Positions 50,701 to 63,149 of a stretch of DNA of 64,000 bases are shown here, piece by piece; within the stretch, counting starts at the first letter, position 1, and every line of letters starts with the position of its first letter. Where the stretch lies: the NCBI GenBank assembly GCA_030549335.1, contig CM060190.1:66664118-66728117 (forward strand). Direction: 5' to 3'. A model generated the notes under the pieces. It was not told the DNA's origin. It searched no databases and was given only the letters and a program-made list of their open reading frames with translations. This DNA comes from Pontederia crassipes (lineage: Eukaryota; Streptophyta; Magnoliopsida; Commelinales; Pontederiaceae). A program made the position numbers and the translations under genes.

Positions 50701-52368
50701 TTTGGATAGTCTAGAACCTGAAACCTCAAAAGAAATTGAGGTGAACTTGCTGGCATCACTGGATACTCTTAAGGTTAAGGATAAGAAGGACAGAGGGAAA
50801 CTTACGATCAAGGTCAGTCATGTTCCATCGACCAATGTTTGCGACTTTGCGTCCATTCTCTCAATGTTGATTTTTGTACATTTTCTTTCATTATAAATAG
50901 CATATACGTATACAGAAATGAGCAAGATTGCTGCAGTGACAATCTTAAAATTTCAATGCTCTCTTAAAATCGATTGACCTCAATTCTTAAAACGTTGCCA
51001 GACACCAGTCAACCCTGCCATCCAAGGGAGCATTTGTGCTGTCGTTATCAGATTGATGCATTCCAATGTACACCCTAAAACAGAAGATAAAAACAGACTT
51101 AAGATTGCACTAGGCCGTTATGCATTTTCGGACATCTGCTGTTTATCTATTCTCACCGTGAGGTCTAATCTCTTGGTGGCAAGGGAGATACCCTTTCCCA
51201 ACTACTAGATGCTTTTTTAAGGCTTCCATTTTCCTTCTGTTGTGTTTCCAGCACGAAGTAAAACAGTACTGTGCTTGCTGAGTGTTGCCAACTTGGTAGT
51301 TGTTACTGACGGCACTTCGATATTTGATCAAGGCATGTTGCAAAGAATTGCACCTATATCCATAGCATCGACCAGTCAGGTTCTGTACAGCCCGAGTGTG
51401 TAAAATGAAGATTTTGATCAAATCCAATATATTCTAATTTCCTCCACTTTTCATTTTAAAGAGAAAATCCAAAAATAGGTACTATTGCATGTAATGTAGG
51501 TTTAACGGTTATAGAATTGTTGGAAACCTGCGAATCCATTTGCAATTCCTTTGGATCCTTTAGATTCAACGTCAAGTATTGTAAACTATTTTATTTTGAT
51601 AATTTTCACAACTATATAGATTATACCTATTTGCACAAATACCTCGATCATTCCCCATCGATATTTAATAGGTGCAATTATTTAACTTAGAACATTTGTC
51701 ACCCTCTAGCGTTCATAAAAAGAGTACTGCGCCTCTACCTAACACTTGATTCAAGCATATAAAAAGAAGCGGTTTGCATGCTTTCAAGTTTCTTAACCTA
51801 TTCTACTAGCAGAATGAGCTGAACTGTGCAGATGCGTAGCAAGCCCGTTACAGCTTATTCGCGTGTGTTTAATGTATCTTGATTCGCATGAGTTCTTAAG
51901 ACATCGTGGAGCCTTGTATTGTAGGTACTCTATCATCCTTTCACGAAGGAGGAACAACTGAAGGCTCTGGAGCAAGAGAAGATGACGGTGGAAGAGCGGA
52001 AGAAAATGAAGGAATCCGGGGTGATCGGGAGCACCATGGATGCTCTTGGCGGGGCAGCATCTGTGGTGGGTTCGGGGGTCGGGATGGTGGAGTCGGGCAT
52101 CGGCGCCGGCGTTGGCCTGGTCGGCACGGGCGTCAGCACCGGTGTTGGCCTGGTCGGCACGGGCGTCAGCACTGGTGTTGGCCTGGTCGGCACCGGAGTT
52201 GGAGCCGGAGTTGGCATCGTGGGGAGTGGATTAGGTGCCGTGGGCAGTGGTCTCAGCAAAGCCGGCAAGTTCATGACCAAAGGCGTGACAAGCCAGTTCA
52301 CCAGTTCCAAGAAGAATGGCGCCGGCGTCAGCTCTCAATCTGTTCACGGAGACGGCAATAACAGCTAG
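38775..52368 (+). CDS. Synaptotagmin-like SMP-C2 protein, CLB/SYT7 type
   Basis: It closely matches the plant NTMC2T4 protein (Arabidopsis CLB1, also called SYT7). Eleven exons: 38775-38879, 40511-40612, 41322-41372, 42586-42706, 43290-43408, 43562-43660, 46557-46637, 46741-46826, 48258-48483, 50645-50812 and 51925-52368; all GT-AG and phase-consistent, 533 residues. Residues 1-22 form an N-terminal membrane anchor. An SMP lipid-transfer domain follows (about 65-250; WISFPAFEQVKWLNKQL, DSVEPLLDDYRPPGITSL, MLQWPHRIVVPLGG). Then comes one C2 domain (about 256-375; KSDPYV, NPVWNESFE, VYDEDK, with Asp residues suited to Ca2+ binding). A charged coil (EEQLKALEQEKMTVEERKKM) precedes a long Gly/Val repeat tail. 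Family members sit at membranes and contact sites; the Arabidopsis protein was reported to bind lipid and DNA. Introns carry a LINE and a MITE. Confidence 0.96.
41774..42543 (-). mobile_element. RTE-clade LINE, 5'-truncated 770 bp copy
   Basis: A 236-codon open frame on minus encodes the end of an RTE reverse transcriptase: GFRLSRNKTEYM, VTKFKYLGSIV, AIRPAVLYGSECWA, RMLRWMCGHTRLDKIRN, LRWFGHVQRR, RRMIHVADPT. It is followed by a 3' UTR ending in (TTG)n. A perfect 18-base target duplication (41756-41773 and 42544-42561) proves the ends. The frame is still open, so the insertion is recent. It sits antisense in intron 3 of the synaptotagmin-like gene and shares its 3' end with the short elements at 29.5, 31.0 and 63.2 kb. 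Confidence 0.95.
49354..50220. mobile_element. hAT-like MITE, about 870 bp, in intron 9 of the synaptotagmin-like gene
   Basis: The left end is TCTATTTGGCA and the reverse complement of the right end is CTGTTTGACA. Inverted subterminal words such as TAGCGGTTC (left) and GAACCGCTA (right), and repeated CGCTA/TAGCG motifs, flank an AT-rich core. The ends resemble the common CTGTTTGGCA class of plant MITEs. I could not settle the target duplication (an AGT triplet flanks both sides), so superfamily and exact ends are tentative. Confidence 0.55.
52111..52209 (+). repeat. Coding minisatellite, three 33-base units
   Basis: Units 52111-52143, 52144-52176 and 52177-52209 each begin GTTGGCCTGGTCGGCAC. 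Units one and two differ by about one base and the third diverges in its second half. They encode repeats of VGLVGTGVSTG in the Gly-rich tail of the synaptotagmin-like protein. Confidence 0.9.
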
Positions 52369-55300
52369 GGCGATAGGCGGGGCGGACCCGCCGAGTTCGG
52401 CAATTTTTAAGAATTTTTTCTGATTTTTTTATTTGTTTAATCATTTATTTACACTACTTGGCTCGGTGATTCACTGATTTGGAGGCAAACTGACGACAAA
52501 CTTTATACATTTTTTTTCACAAGTACAAGTTTCATCCTTTCAAGAGTGATTGGTTCAAAGTAGAATGAGAAGATAAAAAAGGAAGAAGAATGATCATTTT
52601 ATTTAAATATTTTTATTCTTTATCTATTTAATTTATGTGATCAAAGATAAAAATGAGTGTTAAGCATATTTTTTCTTCTTTGTTGCATTAAAAAAAACGA
52701 GACTTCACTTCATTTTCTTTCAAATTATATTTAATCAACCTAGAAAAATCAATTTTCTTTTCAATTCTCATTCTTTCTACTCATTTAACACTTCTACTTG
52801 ACTTTTATTTGAATCTTTATACTGCCAACTGTTATTCTTCTTTTTTTTCGGCATAAAACTGCTATTCGAACTTTGTTAAATGAAGACATTTTGAATGCTA
52901 ATGATCTTTTTTATGCGCATTTCAGAAGAGTATGCTTCATGATTATTCCTAGAGAATAATCATACCCAAAAGAAAAAAAAAACTTAAAGCTTATTTTTTT
53001 ATATCCTTCCAGCTATTGCCAATTTTAAAATAAACAGAAGAGATAATCTCAAATTCTTTCAGAGCGAACAAAATAAATAATTGCTATATAAATTTAATTG
53101 ATAGAATTAGTTAGTATGAGAAGTAATAATTTGGAGCTCCAATGTCTATTTCTAATAATTTGATCTAATACCAAATAATTTTAAATTTACCGGATTATCG
53201 AATATTTTTTCCTTTCAATATATTATCAAATATATTTATTAATTTAACTCATTAAAATTTTACTATTAAAAAAGTGGAAGGGTGCCTTTAGCCTGCCCTT
53301 CTTCTCCTGTGAAAGACAGCGCCAACTCCGGCGATCTCATGGGTAAACTTTTGAGCTTACATATGTTAAAATAGACGTGCTCAAATTCTTATACAAGCTT
53401 AAAAGAAATTCTTATAAAAGCTTAAATGGTTAGACTGCTGACACTTTTCATCTAGTCGATTTATTTTTTAAAGAAATTAGAGTTACCATAAAGAGCAATA
53501 TCATTAATATTTATAATTTTAATACGATCCACGTGAGCACGTTTATAAAGTTATTATAAAGTGAGCGAGACCTTGCAACTTTGCAAGAGCATATGCCAGC
53601 AATGGCATCCTCGTGAGCTCAGCTCCCCCACGAGCACACCTGCCAAGTAGCCTGTGGATTCGGAGGGGGATCGGGGATGGCGGCGGCGCCATGCCAAATC
53701 ACAAATTCACAATCCCGCCGATTGTCCGAACTACGGACATGATGCGCATCGATGAGCGACCTCCAGGTGGCGACCACGTCAACTCATCTGCGACGATGGA
53801 ATATAAAAATATATATTAACTTCTTAGTAATACAAATTGTTGGCATATTAAATAATGTATTAACTTACTAATAAACTATTAATTGTTTAAATAATGCATG
53901 ATATAAAGAAAATATATTCATATCTAATATCCAAAATTACATAATTGATCATGGGTAAAAGAAATATTCTGCTCTTCTATGTAGCTGTACAGCTAGCCAT
54001 ATCTACCGTTTATTTTTTTTATCAAGACTCCCCTCCATGCCGTGCATCGTCAGCACGATGCTTCCTTCGCCCACGACGAAGATGGTGCCTTCCGCGTCAT
54101 CTTCTTCTGCTCACACCGCGAGCTTGCCCCATCCGGCCAGCATTCCGGCAGACTCCTCTTGCCGGTCCAAATGCAAGTCGTAGAATACGACTTCCTTCGG
54201 TGTGTGCCCTCTCACGTTCACTATGCACAGCTTCTCCCTTGAGGCCATTACTTGGAAACTTCCCTGTTGAACCGACTGCTGCCTATAGTCACAAGCCACT
54301 TCCAAGCCAATCGAGAGGAGACTGTGTCCAGGAGATCGTTGTGCTCGACAGAGTGCGTCACCTTGGAGCACGTTGGCCAAATATATACAATGCAAAACCA
54401 CGCTAACGAAATGCAAGAGCAAGGCGAAGCACCAATTGGTTGAGGCTATAAGTCGAATGGAAGGGATAAGCAAGGGGTGGGGCGGAGGTGGCGGGTGGTG
54501 ACCGGGAGCACGCCGAGATGCCTATCATTGAAGTGGAGTTCTTATTATACACGTGATAATATGATAGCAATATATGCTAATATTGAGAGAAATTATGTTT
54601 GGCAAACTTCTCGAATGAGTGTGTGTGTGTGAGAGAGATAGTAGATTATGCAAAAGAAGAATATTCTCTCACATGGCCTTCATTTTTTTTTTTTTGTTTT
54701 GTAAATAATGTCTTGTTGGCTCAAGTTATCTTGTGTTTTTTATTGTTATTTTTTTTAGTTATCGTTGATTCTCATTAACTAGTAAGTAATTTATTTTGAA
54801 AAATAAATAGATTTCTATTTTTCCTGCTAAAAATGATGAATAGAGAAGATTGGAGATCGAGTGAGAAGAAATTGCTTCTTAAAGAAAGATGAAATTAACG
54901 ATAGAGAGATTGGTGAATGAGGGTGGAAACGGGGAGTTTTATGTTCAAAATAAAAAAGATAAAACAAGTAGATGAAACGAGAAAGAAGAGGATAGATGAG
55001 AGAATGAGAAAGAAATAATAGATGAAAGGATAGAGAAGAGGAGAGATTGGGGGAGTGAGAGAGAAGGGAAGTCTTCACAGATAGAGTGCGAGCGAGATTG
55101 GAGAATGAGAAAGGGACAAAGGAGTCAGACAGGAAAAGAAACCAAATTCCATTAAGTAGCCATAAGAAAAAAGTTTTAAGCATGTGAGGTCAGCACCCAG
55201 CACTCAATCTAGCCTCTTGAATCTATCTGTAAACTTAAAAATAAGCCTATGTAGAATAGAATATGAAATATATAAAAATATATTAATTCTAACAAAAACA

Positions 55301-57478
55301 GAAATTCGTTATTACTATTGTCATCATCATTATTAACAATGATATTTATATTGTATTATTATTATTCACCAAGATATAACATTATTAATTACACTCGTTA
55401 TTTTGAATATTGTACCATATTAATGATATATTATCATTGTTTTAATTAAAATATATTAAGTGTTTATAGATATATCTATTTATTTACATAAATTATAATA
55501 TTTCAACGTAAAACATTTAGCCTAATTACATAAACTTTTTAATAATCTTTTTAGGTTATTTCAATTGCTCAACAATGAAAATAAAAACATTTATTTTAAT
55601 AATATAAAAAAGATAGTCTAGTAAGAAAAACAAAAAACTTTTATTGTAACAAAATAAGGGTAAATGTCTGGAACATAAGTAAATTTCAATCATAGTCATT
55701 TAATTTGGATATTCTCAATATTATTATCCAAATTGACTTTATTACATCATGTTATCAAACGTCATAAATGTTTCAATCACAACGCGATTGTTAATTTATG
55801 AATTTGCTGACGTGACATTGGCATGCATATAGTTCTACGTCAGCATTTTTTCTCTCATTCATATTATATTTTAAAAAATCGCATCAACATCTTTTAATAA
55901 TCTCCATAACACAAACTTAATTGTGTATCTGTATGGTCAAGTTTTCAAAAATTTTAAATGGTCATTCAATTTTTTTAAAATTTTAGTTACAACCATTATT
56001 AAAAGTTTAAAAGAATAAAAAAAGATAGAATATATAATATAAAAATATTTAATTATTAGCGAGAGACGATAGCTCTTTTATCGACAATGGTCTCTTATTT
56101 AACTTTTGAGAAAATATAAATCATGATCATCATTAAAAAAAATCAATTTATTTAAAATGGCTAAACAAATAATAAAAATAAAAATTTTAAGACACATTTA
56201 ACTTTTGTATCCATTTACTTTTTCTAAAGAAAAGCATACCATCAAATCAATATTTCTTTTATCTCCTTTTAGAATTTTAAATGATAAATAAATCAGCACT
56301 AAAAAGGAGGCAACAAGAGGTTCTCATTTCTTGTAGACATAAGAGGGGGTGAGGTCGTGAGGAATGATAGTCCTAGAGGTGAAATCCTTTGCGGGCGTCC
56401 TGTCACACGAAGATTTTTTATTTTTTATATCTTTAAATCTTTAATCATACATTATAATTGTATTATGCATAAAAAATTATTTTTATTATATAACTAATAA
56501 TCATAATATCATTTATTATAATATTTTTGTTATTTTTATTACTCTAATTTTTAGGTGAAAAAATGTGAACGATATTTTTTCTATTTTTATTTTCTTATTT
56601 AATAATTAATAATTATAATATTATATATCTAATACACATAAAAAAAATTTGAAGTGCCTAAATAATGTTAGATCGAACCAAGTGCCTTCATTTATTTATT
56701 ATTATATTATTTTAGATTTTTAATAATGATCGTTATTGAAATTTAAAAAAACTGATGTCTAAAAGTTTTAAGAAATTGAATGATTATACAATACTAAGTT
56801 TGAAGTGAAAAAAAAGATAAAAATTCTAATAAGATATTTTTATTTTTAAAATCTAATGTAGAAGAGACAAAATATTAACATATACTACGTAAACATCACG
56901 TTAGTGCCGTTAACAAACACGTTAGGGCCACTTCAATCGATCCATTGGTTAACAAACAATAATCGATCGATCATGGTCATGGTAAAATATTTCTTAAGTA
57001 CGATAATCGTAATGTTATAAATTAAAATTGAGTGACCGGGGATGCCTTGAAATTTACTCCAGAACAAAATAATAATAAAGAAGGATTCGCCCAGGGCGGC
57101 ATATCACATGTCAAGATGTTTTAAGACAAGCCTTTACACAACAAGAAAAATGAAACAAAAAAAAAAAGAACATTCATCCAATGAACTGGATGACTATTTA
57201 CTTATTACATATTTGGTAATAGTCAGTCAGGTGACGCGACATGAATTATTATCAAAGATTGAATCCTCTCCACAGGTCTAAATAATGAATGAATATAACA
57301 AAGAGATAATATTACTAACTTTAGAAAGACACTGGTAGTCAGTCACCTTGGCACTTGTTCCCTTGAAAGAAAAAGGGATCTTTCACCCAATCCGAGGATA
57401 GGCATTTAATCAGGCTTTACTGGAAGCAAATGTATAAACGCTACATACAAAAGGGAATAACATTCGTCGCCGATGTTC
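52369..57478. other. Intergenic region between synaptotagmin-like and V-ATPase genes
   Basis: AT-rich. It begins with the 3' UTR of the synaptotagmin-like gene and ends with the 3' UTR of the V-ATPase gene (roughly 57,060-57,478). Between them I see only a kelch-like remnant at 54.1-54.4 kb and low-complexity purine-rich DNA around 54,840-55,150 whose frames are Ser/Leu/Phe-rich noise. Confidence 0.5.
54025..54330 (-). pseudogene. Possible F-box/kelch-type gene remnant
   Basis: On minus, a stretch reads MASREKLCIVNVRGHTPKEV, then FYDLHLDRQEE and GMLAGWGKLAV. After a stop codon it continues in frame as AEEDDAEGTIFVVGEGSIVL. The pattern of a beta strand, a short loop, a tyrosine-aspartate pair, a W and a glycine resembles kelch repeats of plant F-box/kelch proteins (KLCVVNV...YD...W). 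There is one internal stop and no F-box nearby, so at most it is a fragment. The family match is from pattern memory only. Confidence 0.35.
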
Positions 57479-60400
57479 TCAGTCATCATCCTCCGTAGAC
57501 AAGGCAAATGAAAATGGAGTGAACTTGTAGCCATCTCCCTCGTAGAACTTGTTCTGGAACTCCACCCAATGAAGCCTCAATGCATGAAGGAATGCACTTA
57601 GCGTTTCCATCACAAGCAACACACCGATGGTGGCAAAGGCGAACACGATGATGCCAATGATAAGAATAAATATGTTATTGAACCTGGTAAACATCCGCTC
57701 AGTTATCACATTCAGTACAGGACACACTAACTCCTAGCATCATAGATGAAATATGTGTGGGGAAATTAACAAGGAACTTACCCCCAAGCAAGAAGGAGAA
57801 CTTTCTCATAAAACACAGTAGACAACTCCGAATGAGCAAGACTGCCAAAAGAAGGACAAGTGTCACAAAATAACAACTGCAACTGTGAAATAATGTGAAG
57901 ATGCAGTCTTCTAGTACATCATTCCTCACTCTCTCCCCATAGAAAACTTCTAACTTATATCATAACTTTGGATTCATTATTGTAACCTCCACATAATCTC
58001 CATTTTAATCAACTTCCAAGAACTAAGCACAATATTTGGGGTTTATTTCCTAATACTCCTGCTCTGTCCCACTATGTGAAATGTCCTCTCCATTCATGAT
58101 AAATGAGGTAAAAAAACAGAAGTGGAAAATATTAGGCAGGATTTGGCGAGGCATGTCTGGTAGGAATAACAAAAGCACACCCATCTCTACCCAATTAAAA
58201 TAATTATCGCAATCTTAGGACATGTTTTGCATCACAGCCCTTTGCCCTAAATTTTGGCCCCTTGCCGAACAGGGCTTCTCCCAAAAAGCAGTCAAGCATT
58301 GTGATAATGTCCAAACTATAGGATGTTCCACAATATTAATATGTCAATCATACAAATTCTGTATTCAGTTGTCCTCGAGAGACATTTGATATTTGTAAAT
58401 ATCAAGTTCAAAACGAAGCACATACCTGAGAGCCCAGAGACGAAGATATGATGCAGTATTTGATACTGCCCCAAGTACAAATTCTATAGTATGAATAAGT
58501 TGATGGACAAAAACTTCACTAAATTCGAACTCCTCATGGTCATGTGAATTGTGTTCATGTTCAATCTCAAGCGACTCCTCAGTGCTATGAAGCATTGTGT
58601 AGGAGTGACCTCGGTGTCTCTGTGTTCACATCAATATTCAATCAGAACAAGGAACAAGTATTGGCATTGAAATTTGGATCAGAACTGATAGAAGGATACC
58701 TCTTCGTGTTGCTTTTTCAAGAGAAATGGCTTCGGAACCAACATCCAAGGAACAGATATCAAAGCCAGAAACAGCAATACAAGCTGGAAGCATAAAGAAC
58801 GAGAATGAAAATAATGCCTCAAGTATTACATTTGAATTTTCAACTACATTCAAGAGGGATGTGTACAACAAACCTGAAGTGTTTTCTGACCAGGGAATAA
58901 CTGGTTGTCACCAAGATCATCAGTTGGACTAAGGAACATGTATATCATTACATGATACAAATCTGCTTGTGAACCAGTGCACCATTTAACAATAATGAGG
59001 AGTGACAGGTACCCAAATAGTGCATTTAGGAAGATCAACTGTGGAACGAACTGATACCTGAAAAAAATTAAATATGAATGAATTAGATGATTCTTGACCA
59101 AATAGTTATATTTTCAATCATTATAATAGATATGCACAGTTATCGTGTTTAAATATATCACCTATACCTCCATATTTTTAGTAAATTACATACAACTCCA
59201 TATTTATTAAAAGGCAAATCGACCATCTAACTCTGCTACCAAAATAACATTAGGAGATTGCACTTTCTCAAATTAGAAAATATTAATTGGCCGCAAACAG
59301 GAAAAAGAAGTGTCCCAATCTTCTTTTTGTTTACAGAGATGGAGAGTGTGTTTGGTCTATGCATATAAATAGTATTCCACAAACGTTGCAGCTTCTTCCC
59401 TACTGAAAAAGTTAAAAGTATCAAACCATTTATCCCTACTTTCATGTGTGTTTGTTTTCATTATTATCCCCTTATCCGCTTCCTTTGTATGTGCAGGAAC
59501 AATGAAGTGGATATTTTTGTTCAGTTCTGAAAGGTGAGTTGGGCATATATTTGGAGTATCCTTGGATTGGAGTTGACTCCCTTAACCTCATCCAAATACC
59601 AAAAGGAGGAGATCTACATCTTTTAGGACTGCAAAATTGACTGTTGACTTTCATGTAAGTTAACCATATTATATAGGGAGTCAAATTATGGAGGAAACCT
59701 GATTTCTGTAAATTTTGTTTTTTGAAGTCTTATCCACCAGAAGACACACTCCATAAGTTTTAGGGTCTTTTGCTCTTTGGGTTAATATATAATTTGCTCT
59801 CCTTAGAAAAGATTAAGCATCAAGGTAAATGATTGAGGCAAAAATACTGCAGAAATAATTATTCAGACAAGATAAAGTAAAATAATACAAAAAAACAACG
59901 TGCTTTCTGCCGCTTTCAATTAGTTAATTAAATACTTAACACAACTTTCAAACACTAGAATGTATCCAGTTGAACGGAAAAAATTACCAGATATTAATAC
60001 TGTTTCTGAAGAACTTTGCATTGAAATAGCTCAAGAATATGCCAAGATTCATTTGTGCAACCCCAAGAAGGATGGACATCTTCATCTTTAATGAGTTAAG
60101 GAATGGCAACTCACTCCGACTCCCACGCCACTTAGGATCCACACCAAATGGATAAGCTGGTCTCACTTTTGCCAAGCCAACTGTAGTAGCATCACTACAC
60201 CAATGTAGAAAGAAGCTTAAAAAAGGAAAAAATTAATGAGATCAAAGAAATATTCTGAATGTTTTTATTCCTTACCTGCATGAAGGATCACGGCATGCGT
60301 AGGCAGATTGCCCAAACAACTCAAATGGGACAGAGAAGAACTCATTGTATACCAACCCAGTGTAGATTGAAAATATTGCCATCATTAATATCACATATCG

Positions 60401-63106
60401 ACCACCAAATGTCATTTCCATAATGTCTCCAAGTTTCTGTTAGCAATCAAAATTATTTTCTGAGTGTTCATTCTATCTAAGATATACAAATCAAACAAAA
60501 TAGTAAATATAAACAAGGGAGTACGAGTGCAGTGGTAGAAGAAATTAGATCTGGTACTTACCAAAAGATAACTTGATAGGTACTCAGTAAGATAAACTAT
60601 AATAAAAAAAACAGCATAAATGTTTCATGTCAAGTTCACAGTAAAGTGGTACCTTATAATGAATAGTTGCCCTAGAAAGTTTAATGGATAAATAGCGCAT
60701 GCCATCCATGTAAGTAAGGGAAGACACTACTATCTTATGTCATATTTTGGTTAGAAGAAATGTAAATTGTGAAAATGGTGTTGAAGCTAAAAGTTTTTTT
60801 TCTATTTGAGTTCAAAGCCAATGTTGCATTGCCCATAAAAACTTTTATCTTTTACCTGAAACAAACTTTAAGGAAATGTCATTAATCCTACAACAGGAAA
60901 ACATATGGCTAACGTCCACTTTTTTGGAAGAGGAATATAGATATAGCTATGAACTGACAAATCAATTCAGCACTTAAATAGTGTTTCACCAACTGAAACT
61001 GCAGGTAATCATAAAAGATCTTAAAGATTTTATCCATTTACTTGTCATCAGCATGAAAATATGGGTGAATTCAATGTGATGAGAAGTCCCTATACAGTGA
61101 AAGCGAGGACGGAGACCCAAGCACACAGCTTCCCTCTGTTTAGCAAAGATCAGTGGTTTAAACCAGTGATCCTGCAGTCACTGAAGGAACTTAGATATTG
61201 CATCAAGGCTAGCTCCCAAAACTTTCAAAATGAGAATTGTCTTGAAGTTTCAACAGGCTGGAGCAATGGGTTTATTATGCCCACTAATTTATTATTTAAT
61301 TACTCGTCATATAGTGGCTATCATGAATAAGAGTATGTTAAAGAGTTCAGCAAATTATCACATTTATGACTTCAAAAGATTACATTAAACAGAACAAAAA
61401 TAGCTGTAAAACTTACTTGTGAAGCTAATTTCTTTTCCCGAAGCACGAGAAGTAGAGTTACAAGTAACAAACACAGACCATGACCCCAATCACCAAACAT
61501 GACGGCAAACAAGAACGGAAATGTGACAATTGTGTATACACCAGGATTTGCTTCTTGATACTTCGCTACACTGTGGGAAAGATGGAACAAATACTAGATC
61601 AATGGAAATTGAGCGAAGTGGATAGGAAAATCTCAAAGGTGCCACAATTTCAAGTATCTATACTGAATGCTTTGAGAACTCATTGCAGTGGAAAAGAGGA
61701 TTAAGGACCCAAAATTCAGTATAACCATGTCTAACTCACCCATAGGCATCAACAATTTCCTGGAAAGCAGAAGTGAATTTGTTTGTTCTGAAATAGGTAG
61801 GTGGAGACTCCTTCGTATCGAGCACCTGGAATATGGAGCCAACTTGGGAGTTGCTATCGACAGTAGCCTGCAGCAGTGCTTCCTGAATCTGCAAAACAAA
61901 CAAGCAACATGATTATTGATCACTGATATATTACACTCAGGAAGTCAGTAAAACATCATCAAAACAACAAAGAATAACCATGTTTAAGGCATGATATATC
62001 GAAACAACAAACAACAAAGGATTCTGGCAAAGCAATACCTCACTTGTTGCAGAAACAGGACTCCAACCTTCAGCGACTAAACATTTCTTTGTCACGTCAA
62101 GGCTAAGCATATTTAAGGTATGATATATTGATTTCTCCCTCCTCACCTGTAACAAACAATAAGTCCATAGGGGCTCATGATATAATGTCTTAACGCCCTT
62201 AACCAATAAAACATGAAACATGCTCGCAATAAGGAGATCATTCAAGACGGCATTCTTACCAAGTTATTCCACTGCTCAAACTGATGGCTAATATTCTTGA
62301 GGATATTATCACGATGAAGAATACCAATATCTATTGTAGTCTTCAGCTCAGATATTTTACAAGAAACCTGGAAAAACAAAAAGCTTCATAGTCAAGACAG
62401 ACCACCAAAATGGCACGTTTAATCTTCAGTATGTAAAGAATCCATTGTTTAAATAATCAGGGTCACTCATGCCACCACAAAGAAAGTGCATCTTTAAATA
62501 TGCAAGGTCAATTTACTCTGTCATGCTAATCAGACTATAGACTTGGACAAAAGTTAGATAAGTTCTGAAAATTTAGAATACAACTCCTGAGTGCATAAAT
62601 ACTAAAAAGGACACAAGAAAATTAAAAAAAAAACTTAATATCTGCATCATGCACTGAAAATTCCTTGGGTAGTGAACATACGTTCCATTCATAATTTGAT
62701 AACGAGCCACCAAGAATCCATGAGAAAACTGACACCCCACTTGATATAGGAATGATTGGTGCAACAAATGATTTATTAGCACCATTTTTTTTAGAAGGTA
62801 TTAGTACCAAATTAATTGATGTCAGGAAAAAGTGAATGGTGTTGGTTGGCATGACCCCCTCAAAAAGTGGTGTGGTGGGAGTGAACTTATGATTATAATT
62901 CTTGAGGAATCAAAAAAGGTGAACTAGGCGAGAGCATGCTATCCTTTTAACCTAAAAATAAAATAAAATAAAATAGGCCAGAACATGGAATATCAAGACC
63001 TCTGTGCTTGTGAAGAATAACATTCTGTGTACCTATAATAAATGGGGAATGTGATATATTAGGAAAGTGCTCAAGATAATCATCTCAAGTGATGTCTGAA
63101 CAATAG

Positions 63107-63149
<43 letters not shown>

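Noticed and set aside
54827-55183. 118-codon minus-strand frame rich in Ser, Leu and Phe
   Set aside because: It arises from a purine-rich low-complexity tract and shows no conserved pattern.
55660-57060. AGTAAATTTCAA near 55.7 kb and its inverse near 57.0 kb as ends of a 1.4 kb MITE
   Set aside because: The match is only about 12 AT-rich bases and the flanking words differ at two of nine positions.
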